Positions 1 through 12,289 of a stretch of 64,000 nt of DNA are shown piece after piece. A model generated the notes under the pieces. That model made no database searches and was not told the origin of the DNA. It worked only from the letters and a program-made list of their open reading frames with translations. Each line of letters begins with the position of its first letter. Within the stretch, counting starts at the first letter, position 1. This DNA comes from Monosiga brevicollis MX1 (taxonomy: Eukaryota > Opisthokonta > Choanoflagellata > Craspedida > Salpingoecidae), in assembly GCF_000002865.3 (NCBI RefSeq), contig NW_001865042.1:5588-69587 (forward strand). Direction: 5' to 3'. The translations under genes were made by a program, and so were the position numbers.

Positions 1-246
1 ACCACCAACCAATTCTTTTTCTCCTTCCAATTTTTCTCATTTCTGCTCTTTCATCATTACTTATCCATATTTCTTCCTTCGATGTTTCCCTGCCATCGTA
101 AATTCCTTTCCCCTCCAACGCAACTGATTTCCTTTTTTCAATATCTCTTCACATCCATGCTTGATCAGCGTATGTCGTCCAACACAAACGGCCCACAAGC
201 TGTCAAACGTCTCAATTATACCCCCGCTTGAAAAACAAACAAACAC

Positions 247-3200
247 TCACTTCAACATTGCAAACTGCCGTTTCGCCTCAATCACAAACTTCAACACGCG
301 CGGATGGCCAACGCGCCCCTCTGCTCCGTACAGCCAGCCCACAAGCGCCTGCATCTCCGACGGGTCAAAGTGCCGCCCTCCAACTGCCAGCAGCTCGGCC
401 GGGCACTCCATGCGCTGCATGATGCCGCGCAAAGTTTGACTGCGTGACACAGACGCGACCAGTGCCCGGATGGCCTCGCGGTTGCGCTGGGCACAGGCCC
501 GCCCCGTGCACTCCACCACTCGCTCACCTCCAATCTTCTGCGGCCTCCAACACCGGTAGCAAACACCCGCCCCCAAGGTCACTTGGCAATTGCTACTACC
601 ATGACCGCGGCAGTGGCATCGAAAACAGCGCCCTTTCATGGCCGGGCAGCTAGAAGGCTGGTGGTGAGCAACCAAGCGGTCTCTGCTGCAGCTGCAGGCC
701 CAGCAGTAGGTGCTCATCCATAGCAGAGCCGTGTTAAAGTCGTCTGACTGAATGGGCGCCGATGGTACCATCAACTGCGCTCGCTTGGCCCGGGTCTGGC
801 CCTCGTGTGATACTGGCGCCCCATGTGCTTCACGGCTTGGATGGCGCGCTGTGAAGGTCGGTTGCATCATGGAGCAGACGGTGCACGCCGGCGCTCCTGC
901 GGCCGCACAAATGTGGCCCTTACCATCCAACAGCCAACCAAGCTCAAAGGTCAGGCAGCGCTTCATGCTTGCAAATGGCTGCAGGTCTTCCAAAACCGCT
1001 GTGCCTCGTGGAATCCATAGCGTGGCCTCGCCACCCCGTCGGTCGCGGCCAGCCCGGCCAAAGGCCTGCGACAAGGTATAGCCGTTGTAGCCGCTGCCAA
1101 ACCAGATCACCTTCCGAACGTTGGGCATGTCCAAGCCCGCGCCCAAGCAGCTTGTGGCCACCAAGACCAGACTCTGCGTGCCGCTCCTCCACTGCTCAAG
1201 AGCCGCCCGTGTGTCTTCGGCTGACATGTCAGCATCCACGGCCAGCGACTGCTCGTGACCCAACGTGCGTGCCAACTGAGTCGACAATGCCTCAACCTGC
1301 TTCTTCGTGTCACAAAAAATCAGCATGCGATCCACGCGGCCCTCTTGCTCCAACAGGTCATAGTGGCGTTCCACAAACATCTCAAATGCCTTTGTTGTTC
1401 CTTGTTGCACCGCTAGCCGAAGATCGGTTCGCATGGTTGGCATACGAAAGGTCTGGTACGAAGCGTCCTCCGTGCAATCCAGCTGTTGGAGCAGAGCCCG
1501 CTCATCTTTGGGGCAAAGCGTGCCAGTGAGGCCCACACACTTGACAGATGGGTCTTGGCAAAGATGGTCCAGCCGGCCTGGGCAGCGAACAAGACTGTCT
1601 CGATAGCTGGTGTCCACGAGCATTGTGTGAACTTCGTCCATCACCAGCATGGCCAGACGCTTCTGCTGCACGAGTGTTTGCACCCACCTCATCCCATGGC
1701 CAACCAAAAAGTCAACCGTCATGACAATCACTTGAACGTTGACTTGCATGTCACGGCCATCATTCTTAGCCCACTGCGATACAATGTCAGCCTGCTCGAA
1801 GCGGCGGCACAAGTCTCTGGCAAGCTCACGAAGCGGGACTACCCACACCACGACCCTGCGTGGCTGGAGGTGAGCGAGTGTACACAGCGTCTTGCCCATG
1901 CCAGTCGGGGCCACGGCCAACAGCCAGCCGTCCTGTGCTTCGTGCCGAGTCACAGCCTGTGCCAATCGATACTGATCCCAGTCGCGAAATGTTGTCTTCC
2001 ACGCTTGCCGCACACATTGAGCAAGCCAAAGCTGATCCTCATACTCTTGTTGCTGCGTTTGGTCATTGTGCTGGCTTGGCTCTTGCTGCAAGGCCGTCGA
2101 CGCAGCCTCTTCCACGGCTCGCGGCACGGCAACTGGCATGGACGATCCGGCTGCCTCGGCTTCGTCTAGATCCAACCCGGCAGTGATATCGTCAATGTCG
2201 TCCTCAGCATCAAGGCAGGCTTCAACCTCGGGATCTGTTTGCGTGCCCACGGTCGCTTGCACCTGTGTGCTGGCGTTCCTGACTCGAGACGACTGGACAA
2301 CCACCTGTTTATGAACCACTTGTTGCACGCAGGTCTGCCCATCCACGGCCTCGGCTTGGATCTGATCCTCTACGTCTACCAGCTTCATGAGCTTGTGCCA
2401 TTCCTCAGACACAAACTGGTGGCCGTACTGTGCTTCACTGGACACAAACTTGTGATCGAGCTGCGTGCGGCCATAGACGTTGCGTGCCGTCCGACCTGCA
2501 TGCTGGCTTTGAGAGTGTGCCACATTCAACGCCCCCAATGAAGGCTCGGGCGTATGATGCAACACCAGTGTACGCAGCCAAGCCACACTCATGTGCCGCC
2601 ATGCGCTGACAGTGATGCTGGTTCCAAGAAACCGCTTGGTCACGGCCTGGATGGTTCGGTAGACTTGGCCTGGCCGAAGCTGTTTTTCGAGCTGCATTGG
2701 CGCAATGTTGAACAGCAGCTCATACGTCCCCTCCTGTGCGACACGCTTGGCCGCTCGTAGATCGTCGTGCTGGTCGTCAACAGAGCCAACAGTGTCTGGC
2801 TCGATTGAATCTTCGACCTCCATTGCGTCGGCCTCGAGCTCATCTTGCTCTTCTTCCGTCAGAGAATTGGGATCTATTGCCGAGGACGTGATCAATTCGT
2901 CTCGATCTTGCAAGTCATCAGCAAACAGCTCCTCCAGCGGCTTGCACAATAACAGGTACGCCATCATGACCGCACTGGCCCGCTTGTCCATGTAGTGTGC
3001 AGCATGCGACTCGCGGTTGCTGATCCATGTGGTTTTGCTTCGTCGCGCGACAAACGCCAAGCGGTCTCCGGAGAAGAAGACATTTCTGGGGCTGGCGGAG
3101 GAGTCGCGATAGAAAAGGCTCGTGTATACCATCGCACGCACGGGGAGACCTATGCACAGATGCATGGTGAAACTCTGCGTTGTGTACAGTAATATGTTCG

Positions 3201-3578
3201 TACGCCCAGACTACCAGACGTACCAGTTGAGAGGTGTGCATACGTCAATGCCAGGCGATTAAACTCTCGCAGGGAGCAGATCCAGCGCCACACTGGTTCT
3301 ATGCTAAACTTGCCGGGTGCATCAGGCATGGAAAACTCCTCGACTAGCTCTGGAGTTTCCAAGATGTGCTCCAGCAGCATTGTATAAAAGTCATGACCGT
3401 CGATGTCCTTCAAATCCCGGCCGTCCCAGGACTGAGGGGGCCCGGGCTGATTCGAGTCCAGCAACAAGGGCAGGACAGCATAAACTCGCTTCTCGAGCCC
3501 CGAATTAAAGAGCAGCTCCTTGGTGAGAATTTCCGTCCATTCTGGCTCGCATGGCTCGCAGACCAGTCCCAAGGTCAT
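247..3578 (-). CDS. RecQ-like superfamily 2 helicase with tyrosine-recombinase-like N-terminus and zinc-knuckle C-terminus
   Basis: From the ATG at 3578 two exons (3578-3224 and 3149-247) join over a 74-bp intron (GTACGT to TGCATAG) in a closing frame of 1085 aa. Helicase motifs are clear: Walker A APTGMGKT, DEVH, TGT, a helicase-C block LIFCDT, and QAFGRAGRDRRG. An acidic region and a long linker lie before the helicase. The C-terminus is Cys-rich with a CCHC knuckle (CFRCHCRGHGSSNC). The N-terminal part holds STGLPVR and, further on, WRHMS and HSQSQHAGRTARNVYGR. These resemble tyrosine-recombinase boxes I and II as found upstream of the helicase in fungal telomere-linked RecQ helicases (family knowledge). 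The splice restores the TGxPxR motif. More coding sequence may lie upstream (an open frame containing FLDGQQQVHIVEY at about 3620-3690), but I could not join it, so the true 5' end is unresolved and the copy may be damaged there. Biological role: DNA unwinding; mobility or a subtelomeric function is inference. Confidence 0.8.
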
Positions 3579-3699
3579 CCACGTTGTTGGGGTGCAAGCA
3601 TCGACGACCTGCCAGAACCCTCTGAAAGGATTGCATCAATGTACTCGACGATGTGCACCTGCTGCTGCCCGTCGAGGAACCCTCTCGTACACTCTGGGT

Positions 3700-6600
3700 G
3701 TGTTTAGCCACCGGATTATAAGTACGGTCCCGCTGACCGTGAGTGGCATTTTCTTTTGGATATTTCCCTTCCTGTTTTCTATCATTCTCTCCTGTGAGAG
3801 AAGTGCAATTGAACCGCTGAACTGTCTCAGCTCAAATCGTCTTTCAATACTGCACGCAGCAGCCAGCACGTCAAAAGCACGCCATGTCGTGCTGCCTCTG
3901 TTGAAGCCAAACAAAAAATATCAAAGCCAACCAAGTCACAACAACAGTCACTGAGCATCATGGCATGCAAGCACTACGGCACGCAATCATAGGAGCATAT
4001 GAGCTGCCTGGTCGATGGTTGCAACGTTGCGCATCCTGTGCTGCCCTCTTTGCTGGCTGCCCACAGCCTCACCAAGCACCCGAGTCTGCAAAAAAACAAA
4101 CATTCCTTGTAAAGGAGACCTGCCCCGACCATTCCACCGCCACAACACGCACGAATCGGCCTTGTTTTTGATGTTGCCGACAACCCCGCCTCTACCCGTG
4201 TCAAAGCTGAGCGCTTGACCTCTCAATAAATTTTGAATCACGAGATGCCTTTCAAAGACACACACACGAAAAAAAAATGTAGACAATCGTATTCCATTCC
4301 TGCTTGGGGCTGAGGTTGCTGTCGGAGGCGCCGGCTTGCTGAAGGCGAGCTACGAGTTTATTTAGCTGAGTGTAGATTGCGACTAGTGTGTCATTACCGA
4401 AGCAGCCCAGATCGTATGGCTCCAACAAACCAAATGGTGGCGAGGTCACTAGGGATGCGCTACCATCAGGTTGAGGGAGCCGGTGACTCGCCGTCGCTGT
4501 TTACAAACATGACTGTCGGGGCGCACCCCTTGCGCCAGTGGAGACCCAGCCTCTTATCAACCCATGCCGCTGTCCACGATGACGTGGGGGCTCATGGCGG
4601 AGTTCAGATCAAAACCTCTCGGGTCCTCGAGGCGGGGCCATCGTTGTGCAAGCCTTCATAATAGTTGGCTACTGTCAGGTCCGGGCGGAGGGACAAAGTT
4701 TGGCTGGAAGTCGCAGAATAAACGATATTTTTTTGATGGCGGTCCAACTTCTCTGGCCACACCATGGAGCGTCAAAATCTGGTACAATCTCGTGTTGCTG
4801 GCCGCATTGTCATAAGTGATATTCATCAACCACGCCTCGGTGAGGTCATCCAGCGCTGATGACTGTCAGCAATAGCTTCAGCAGCATGAAGCCCCTCAAC
4901 GGACGCATTAGTAAGCTGATAGTGAATTGTCTTTTTCAAAAGGACCTGATTCTGGTCGAGCAGCGACAGGATCGTGCCATTGAAACATGATCATACTTGC
5001 AATTTCATTGTGCAGACAAAACAGGATGCGCAGCCGCGTGCTGCTGGGTCATTTCTCGCTATTTGACACACACGCCGTTTGGGGTTTTTCATGGGTCAAG
5101 CCCCAGAGGTCTTTGAGCTGGGAGCGATCGTCAAAGAGGCTGCCAAGTGCATAGTAAAGGCCCGTCATGTCGTTGCAGGAAGCATGGGTGAGGTGGAGGC
5201 GGCAAATGCTGATAGCAGGCGGAAGCGGGCTGGGCAGCGAGCTGGTCGAAGAAGCGTTGAAAATGGGGAGTTTGCCGTTGTGTTGAACCAGCTGTATCGG
5301 CGCGAGGGATGAGCAGCATCCACATTGACGTGAAAGGTGGAAAGCTTGAAGAGTTGAGGGCAGGTGGCATCTGGCATCTGCGTTCAAATTCGTATGCGCA
5401 AACTTCGCCTAGACGATCAAACACTTTCATCAGACCAAGCCGAATTCAGGGCGAGAATGAGTGAACGATCTTTTTGCTTTCGGGAGCAATGGCAGCTTGG
5501 TTGGCCTCACGATGATCGTTGATGAACATTGTACATACCTGTGTTCTACCCTCAGTCCTGTAATGCTTCTTGCCAAGTCCAGTTTCACACGCGGCCCATC
5601 TGTGCCACACAAACTCCATCATGAGCCGCCTACCTCCGTTCCGGCTTGAACCAATTTACACTTCACGGGCCACCTTGATAAACGGCAGCCCGGATTGACC
5701 CGTAGAGCTAGGCATGGCCCGACGGGCTTCCACGGCAGCGCCTACCTCCCAACGGCATCAACCTTCCATACACTCACGCACGAGGCACCGTGACGTGTTC
5801 CTTTGCAAAGCATGTGCGCCTGAATAGCCCGTGTTCATTCGCAGCCAAGCACATCAGTTGAGGACCCCCAAGGCCTCATCCAGGCTCGGCACGGCACGCG
5901 CACGCTCACAGGCTCACAGGGCAGCGCCTGGCTCGAAACGTCGTCTGATATCCATGATATCCCGTTGAAAGCAACATGACTGTGTTTTTAATCACATATG
6001 TGAGGCTGAGCAACCTATGATCCTTCGTACCCGAGTGTCCCATCAGAAAAGCACCTCAATGGCCTCACCCAGGACTGGCAGGGCCCACTTGCTCAAACGG
6101 CAGAGCCTACCTCAACAAGGTCACAGACACACTTCATACACCGTCACAAGCGGCGCAAATGCGCCCGCCATACCGCGCGAGCTTCTGAGTAGCTGCAGAT
6201 TGACCATGCAAAAGTGCTGCCATGACCAAATCCCGCCATGAGAAAAAGCCCGTACAGCAAAGCCAAGCCCGGACCAGCGCTTGGAACGGCAGGTCGTACC
6301 TAAATACGGCAGCATCGCAGGCAAACATCTCGAGAAATTCATCGCGCATGTTTGCTTGACACTGTGCAGCATCCTCATGTTTTGTCGGTTGGTCCTTGAC
6401 TGGCTGTCACGGAGGCGCGCGCGTGGTCAACATTTTAAAGCTCAACAAGTTTTAAAGGGCGCGCACGGTCGGCTCAAGCGGCAGCCAGAAGTTTCGAGCT
6501 GCCAGTGCTTGCCCAAAGTAGCACACATGCAAGTCATTGACAAGCACAAGCTATGACATTAGCCTGCCATCAGCCGATCCTATAACATGGCCTCGGGACC

Positions 6601-7780
6601 CCTGTCAACAAAATTAACCAAAGCGCTTCGGGACGGCGTTTGGTGATGGGCAATGTCCTCACGAGGCCTCACTCACCGTCAACCTGTCTTGCAATCAAGT
6701 CATACAGGCCCATACGCTTTCCATGACGTGCCAGAGGCCGTCCCGTCAGCTCTGAGCTCTTCAGAACTCAAGGTGCAGCTGTTTTGGCCGCGGCTGTCTC
6801 AAGCAAGGGACGCACGGCGCAAAGCAGCATTCGCCTGGGAGCATGGTAGACTCCATGCCACGTCTTGACATCAGAACGCACCCAACGTGATCAATGTTTC
6901 TCACAACACGCTTTGAACATGCGCTCAGCGCTTTGACAAGAGCCTCAGTGTGCATATCTCCTTGATCCTATCGTGCCGTGCCGCGCTGGGTGAGCAACTT
7001 GCCTCTCGCTGGAAAAGCACACAGACACTGATTCTTGGCAGTGCGAACCAGTTTATCATTTTGACGTCATTCTTCCGCCTCGCCAGCACATGAGTGCATG
7101 CAACCGGTGCATCACGTGGCCGAGCTGCTTCTTTGGGGCTGCATTTGCCTGCCTTCTGCGCCTCAGAGCCCCAGGCGCCGTTTTCAGGCGCGTAAAAAAA
7201 AAAAAAGAAGAGCCAGTGGAAAGATTAAATTTTGTTCACACCGCCATTAACATCCGTTTTAAAGTTTCAATTGTTGTCGCAAAAAAATCTTTTGTTCCTT
7301 TGATGTACATGTAAAGTTTTAAGTTTTTAAAGTTTTAAAGTTATGGTCAGCAGAACTTTGGATGCGGTCCATGCTCTCGATTGCCATCTTGTTCGGTCCG
7401 CAGGCAGGAAAGGGCAGCAACACAGGTGCTTGCAACACCACCACCATGGTTGTGCATGTGAGCCATCACCACCATCATGAGCAAAGCGCAGACAATGAAA
7501 CCACCAGCTGATTGACAAGCACCGCCACCACCCCTGCCTGATAAAGCGTGCCCTCGAGGCGGTTGAGGCTGAATTATCACGCAGATGTCCTTGCAGGGCG
7601 CAAGTTTGAGCTGATTTGCAGCCCCGCACCGCAAAAGCCTGACGCTCATTTCCACCAGTGTGAACCGCGTTGACATGCAAGCCTCAGGCTCGGCTTGCTC
7701 GATTTTAGCCGTCCGAGCAAAAGTCACGGGTGATGGTCTCGAAAAGCGTTTTGCTAGTCGCTCGCTTGGGTTTTGGGTTT
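3700..7780. other. Gene-poor region, no supported gene
   Basis: About 4 kb with only short overlapping frames that show no domain, no codon continuity and no splice-joined exons. It contains AT-rich stretches (a poly-A run near 7195 and TTTAAAGTTTTAA repeats near 7310-7340) and a CAC/CAT-rich patch near 7435-7500. It may hold eroded gene remains, but I see nothing I can name. Confidence 0.6.
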
Positions 7781-7781
7781 G

Positions 7782-8034
7782 TCACTTGCTGATAATAGAC
7801 CGCAGATCGTTAAACGCACGCGCCTCAAACATCTCAAGTTGTGCGCGCCAGTCGACACTGAAAAGGACCGCAACCAAAGTGTCGCAGAGCCTCTTCTGCT
7901 CGGTGAATTCGAGCCACCCAAGTCTATTGTGAGAAACACAAGGACTCACGGCTAGACTTAACTACCTCAACTTCTGGTATCAAGCTTTGATATGATCTGG
8001 GCCGGTGGCTGGCACAAAGCATCTTCAAAACCAG
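7782..8034 (-). pseudogene. Relic of the 3' end of a fourth ankyrin-family gene
   Basis: Two pieces match the last two exons of ankyrin genes A-C. At 8034-7971 is an exon of exactly 64 bp (the same length as in A, B and C), reading LVLKMLCASHRPRSYQ, with an AG acceptor. The base after it is T, so the GT donor is lost. At about 7905-7782 is the conserved terminal module (TEQKRLCDTLVAVLF...FNDLRSIISK, stop at 7782), whose frame no longer fits the phase used in the paralogues. No ankyrin exons are visible upstream. This is best read as a decayed gene end left by an old duplication. Confidence 0.65.
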
Positions 8035-8649
8035 CTCATTTCATCGAGGCAAGAAGCGTGAGAGTGTAAAGCGATCTCGAATGATCCGACGCCTGTTTAG
8101 AAGACAGCCAAGTGAACTCTCATCCTTCTACAGCGGCAGTAAACTCAGATGAAAGATAAACGGGAAAGGTACAAAGTAAAATGCCACTCGGGTCTACCAG
8201 ACGGTACTTATATCTCGATGGCGGGAACAATCACGATGCTTTACATCTCTCCTTGACGAGCACTGTGAAGGATAATCAAACATCATCGCCAGGACTGGCA
8301 TATTCCAGTACTCCAATAGCTTCTGGACAAACGTCTATGCTTGTAGTCCAATACATGATGATGGTGCTTCTAGTACTTCTTCTTGTCTTTTTTTTGGCTC
8401 GCGCTTGTTCCATTTCTCCTTCGGCGAGTCCCCCTCCTTACCAGCTCGTGCAGCGCCGCAGCCGCCACTACCGAGACACCATGGTCATCAGTCGATGTCA
8501 TGGCGAATGAAGACAGGACTGTTTCTCGCGCTTTTTCGGTGGTTGTTGAACTGTTCTGCTTCAGACATCTGGCAAAGCCCGCCCTGCCCCATTGACTTCA
8601 TTCTCTGTTGGCATAGCGATCGACAAGCCCACCGCAAGCTTCACATATT

Positions 8650-10470
8650 TCAATTCGTAGGTGTATTTTGAGCGGCGGACGTTAGAGCGGCCACGCAGTC
8701 ACCAAGGGTTTGTAAATCTGGGACATTGAACAATTGAGGATCCACGCGCCAGCCGACACTACAGAGAACAGCAGCAGCGCACCGCCAGCGTTTGGCCTGC
8801 TCCGCATGAATCAAGCCTTGGACTGGCGCCACGTTGAAAACTCCAATGAGAACAAGACAATTTGTACAATGACATGTTAACCAGGTTCGCACCATCGGAA
8901 TTTGAAGTTTGGTAGGAGCAAAGGGTTTGTGTTGCGCCCAGTAGCTCTGTGATGACCTATAAAGGGAAACAGCTTCATCGGTAAGCAAGCTTGCCTCTGG
9001 CAATTAGTATCACAAATAAAAAAAGGCCCACCTCCAGTTTGATGGGATCCCTGTCTAGAAGCAGATCCAAGAGTCGTGCACCAGTCTGCCACAGCAGGTC
9101 ATCAGGTATCAATCGCAGGTGCAGCAGAACAGCGCAAAAGGTACGGCATTGTGCCAAAAGGCTTACAAGATCTCTCGCATCTGGGTCGGCACCGTGACGC
9201 AAGAGTTGCTGGACAACCTTTCGGCTGGCAGATGAGGCAGTGCAGGCTAGTTGCAGCGGCGTGGTGCCGCGCTATATACAATCAATATTCAGAAACATGA
9301 GACACGACTTTTTTTTTTTTTTTTTTTTTTTTTGTGTGAGGGGGTTGAGCGTCGAGTGTGCTGGGGTCAGACTGGAGAAACGGCCATTGAAAGCCACTTG
9401 AGTGTGCGAGAAAGGCAGAAGCGCGATGGCAAGGGATGGGGTAGCGTCCAGAATGAAGGCACGACGTCGGAAAAGGGAAGCAGGCTCAAGATACAACGGA
9501 ACAGAGCGGGGTGCAGGGAGCACCGGCAAAACGCGGACGCAAAACGGGGAAGAAGAGGGATAGCGGGAAGGAAGAAAAGGAGCCAGGGGGGGAGAACGGA
9601 AGCGCACGGGTGGGCAGGGTGTAGAGGAGCGAGGGACGACGGGCAGCGGGAGCAGGAGCAGCAGCCAGAGGGGTAAAGGGAGAAGAGGGAGGGTTAGGAA
9701 CTGTACTGACGTTGTTCTTGGCTTCAGTTTCAGCGCCGTGCTTCAACAGTATCTCCGCCACCTTGTTATGACCGTAAGCGCCGGCATAGTGCAGTGGTGT
9801 CCAGCCATCCTGTGGGATGATGCATCAGCATGACGTACAGGTACAGCATCAGCATCAGCATCAGCATCATGTGGTACAGGTGTAGCATCACAGGGGGGAA
9901 AGGGGAGAAGAGGGAGGTACTGTACTGACGTGGTTATTGGCTTCAGTATCAACATCGTGCTTTAACAGCATCTCCACCACCTTGACATGACCGTTTTTGC
10001 AGGCATAGTGCAGTGGTGTATCGCCATCCTGTGGGATGATGCATCAGCATGACGTACAGGTACAGCATGATCATCATCATCATCATATGATAGGTGCTGT
10101 ACTGACGTTGTGCTTGGCTTTAGCATTAACACCGAGCTTCAACAGCATCTCCACCACCTTGACATGACCGCTACCGCAGGCATCGTGCAGTGGTGTATAG
10201 CCAAGCTGTGGGATGATGCATCAGCATGACGTACAGGTACAGCATCATCATCAGCATCATCATCAGCATCATCATGTGGTACAGGTGTAGCATCAAAGGG
10301 GGTAAAGGGGAGAAGAGGGAGGTACTGTACTGACGTTGGTCTTGGCTTTAGCATCAACACCGAGCTTCAACAGCATCTCCACCACCTTGACCTGACCGTT
10401 ATAGCAGGCATTGTGCAGTGGTGTATAGCCAAGCTGTAGGATGATGCATCGGCATGACGTACAGGTACAG

Positions 10471-10505
<35 letters not shown>

Positions 10506-10907
10506 CCATCATCATGGGGTACAGGTGCACCAACATAGGGGGGGTAAAGGGGAAGAGGGTTAGGTACTGCACTGACCTTGCTCTTGGCTTTAGCATCAGC
10601 ACCGTGCTTCAACAGCATCTCCACCACCTTGACATGACCCTTAATGCAGGCATTGTGCAGTGGTGTCCAGTCACTCTGTGGGATGATGCAAACATGCAGT
10701 ATATGTCCCATGTTATACCATAACGTCACCCATTCAGTGTTGCAGTCAAAGTGTCACCAACAGCATGCCAAACAGCATACATACCTCATCTTTGTATTGG
10801 GCAGCATCTCGTATACGTTGTTGGTCCCAACTGGTCACCAGCTGCAGCGCCTCTCGTGGATCCCATGAACGACAAGCACTGAACAGCTGCTTTCCATCAT
10901 CACTCAT
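8650..10907 (-). CDS. Ankyrin-repeat protein A (five single-exon repeats plus conserved C-terminal module)
   Basis: Ten exons close in frame to 337 aa: 10907-10785, 10675-10577, 10433-10335, 10205-10107, 10028-9930, 9809-9711, 9271-9167, 9085-9032, 8956-8893, 8822-8650. Exon 1 encodes 41 aa starting MSDDGKQLF and ending AAQYKDE. The next five exons are exactly 99 bp, phase 0, and each encodes one 33-aa ankyrin repeat (pattern [21 protein letters not shown]). A divergent 35-aa repeat (RGTTPLQLAC) and an 18-aa half repeat follow. The last two exons encode a small module (VQGLIHAEQ...RWRCAAAVL...VGWRV). Donors are mostly GTCAGT and acceptors CCCACAG. Introns hold CAT/ATC triplet runs. No catalytic domain is seen; a protein-binding role follows from the ankyrin family only. 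Paralogues are B and C, and the same N-terminus heads the kinase-PARP gene at 29620-33085. Confidence 0.85.
10455..10515. repeat. ATC/CAT triplet expansion inside an ankyrin-gene intron
   Basis: An intron of gene A carries an almost pure CAT run. Related shorter CAT or CAG-CAT runs sit at the same place in the neighbouring introns (9850-9875, 10068-10086, 10240-10275) and in gene C (about 21178-21200), consistent with duplication of exon plus intron as one unit. Confidence 0.8.
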
Positions 10908-11439
10908 GGTAACGGTCTCTCTCTCTCTTCACCATCCGCTTCAAACCGCTTTGCCTGCTTCTCTATCCAAAATCAATCTCATAAGCCCCCTCCAAATACA
11001 ACTCGTTTGATTCGGGCTGCGCGCGCAGTTTCCAAAACGGCAGCCGGTCAGCAGGTCTGACTCTTCTCTGTCTGATGCAACAAACGCCTCAACTCTGGTC
11101 GATAGTTCTGGTCGACATTCACGAGCACAGGTGCACTTGCTTGCACAAGCGCACGCTGACGACTGTGAAGTGAGATCAGTGACCCCACAAAAAAAGAAAA
11201 GTGGCAGCGATGCTCTCCACAAAAAAAGGATCCAGCGTCACCACAAGTCCCGATCACGAGAGCCACGTAGCAAGCACAAGTGGTCAAGCGCCGCACACAA
11301 AGCAAGGCACGCCCAGCAGCCTGCCGAAGCCGATGCCGATGTCGATACCGATATCAAAGAGGAGGAAAAGAAGAAGAAGAGGGTCAAAACCTCAAGGTCA
11401 AAAGCAAAAGTGAAAGTGGGGAAGAAGCAAAAAACACAC

Positions 11440-12025
11440 TCTGTCTCTGTCTCTGTCTCTCTTTCTTTTTCTCTCTTTCTCTGTCTCTCTCTCTCTCTGT
11501 CTCTCTCTCTGTGTCTCTCTCTCTGTCTCTCTCTCTGTCTCTCTGTCCCTCTGCCCCTCTGTCTCTCTGTCTCTCTGTCTCTCTCTCTGTCTCTCTCTCT
11601 GTCTCTCTGTCCCTCTGCCCCTCTGTCTCTCTGTCTCTCTGTCTCTCCCTCTGCCCCTCTGTCTCTCTGTCTCTCTGTCTCTCTCTCTGTCTCTCTGTCT
11701 CTCTGTCCCTCTGCCCCTCTGTCTCTCTGTCCCTCTGTCCCTCTGTCTCTCTGTCTCTCTGTCTCTCTGTCTCTCTGTCTCTCTGTCTCTCTGTCTCTCT
11801 CTGTCTCCAATCTCTCTTAAACTCTCTCTCACAAACTCTCTCTCATACATGTGCTCTCTCCCTCAAACTCTCTCAGAGATCTCTCTCTCAAATTCTCTCT
11901 CTCAAATTCTCTCTCTCAAAATCTCTCTCAAAATCTCTCTCAAAATCTCTCTCTCAAACTCTCTCAAATTCTCTCTCTCAAAATCTCTCTCTCAAAATCT
12001 CTCTCTCTCTCCTTTTCTTCTCTTT
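11440..12025. repeat. CTCTGT / CTCTCAAA simple-sequence block
   Basis: Roughly 390 bp of CTCTGT-type repeats, with interspersed CCCTCTGCCCCT variants, pass into CTCTCTCAAA-type repeats. Long frames on both strands (Ser-Leu-rich or Arg-Glu-Thr-rich) are products of the repeat and not genes. Confidence 0.9.
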
Positions 12026-12059
12026 TTTTTTTCTGTCTGTCGTTCTGAAAAAGTCATGC

Positions 12060-12230
12060 AAGCAGCAAATTCCGAAAGCGCCATAAAGCTGGGGCTTGTG
12101 CGGACGTGTGCTGGCCCTTTGCCGGCCATGACAGCTGGAAAGAATTCCAAGACCGTTACGAGCAGGCTCCGAAGCACCGCAAAGCTGGGGCTTGTACGTA
12201 CGACGTGTACTGTCCCTTTTCCACCTCCCT
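12060..12230. repeat. Diverged copies of the 99-bp minisatellite
   Basis: About 1.5 copies of the unit found in tandem at 22154-22515: CCGAAAGCGCC...AAAGCTGGGGCTTGT, the core CAGCTGGAAAG...TTCCAAG, then a second CCGAAGCACCGC. On the minus strand the frame containing TSPSFAVL is open through it. It lies upstream of ankyrin gene A, as the tandem array lies upstream of gene C. Confidence 0.7.
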
Positions 12231-12289
12231 GCTCCCCGCAGCCAACCGGGCCCAAGCCACCCCGCTTCCGCCCAAGAGCCACGCCCAAT

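Larger units (their letters stand above)
8350..11350. repeat. Segmental duplication, copy 1 (ankyrin gene A block)
   Basis: This block and 19590-22010 align in the same orientation, beyond the genes on both sides. 3' of the genes, both contain a GGTGCTTCT...CTTCTTCTTGT stretch and a CTTCTGCTTCA...GGCAAA stretch. 5' of the genes, both contain TTTCCAAAACGGCAGCCGGTCAGC and, farther out, CCGATCA-GAGAGCC and AAAGCAAGGCACG. The copies differ mainly in the number of 99-bp ankyrin exons and in simple repeats. Boundaries are approximate. Confidence 0.75.

Noticed and set aside
1-246. Short frames at the left edge
   Set aside because: Downstream of the helicase stop, AT-rich, with no family features; probably 3' flank.
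3700-8350. Possible retroelement or DNA transposon in the gene-poor stretch
   Set aside because: No reverse transcriptase, integrase, transposase or terminal repeats could be seen in any frame.
9300-9335. Poly-T run as a retroposed-gene tail
   Set aside because: It lies in an intron of ankyrin gene A, whose flanking exons are in place, and no target-site duplication is apparent.
10060-10520. CRISPR-like regular spacing of repeats
   Set aside because: The regular units are ankyrin exons and CAT-rich introns of a eukaryotic gene.
11131-11850. Long Ser-Leu-rich and Arg-Glu-Thr-rich open frames on both strands
   Set aside because: Direct translation of CTCTGT repeats; no start context, no unique sequence, open in several frames at once.
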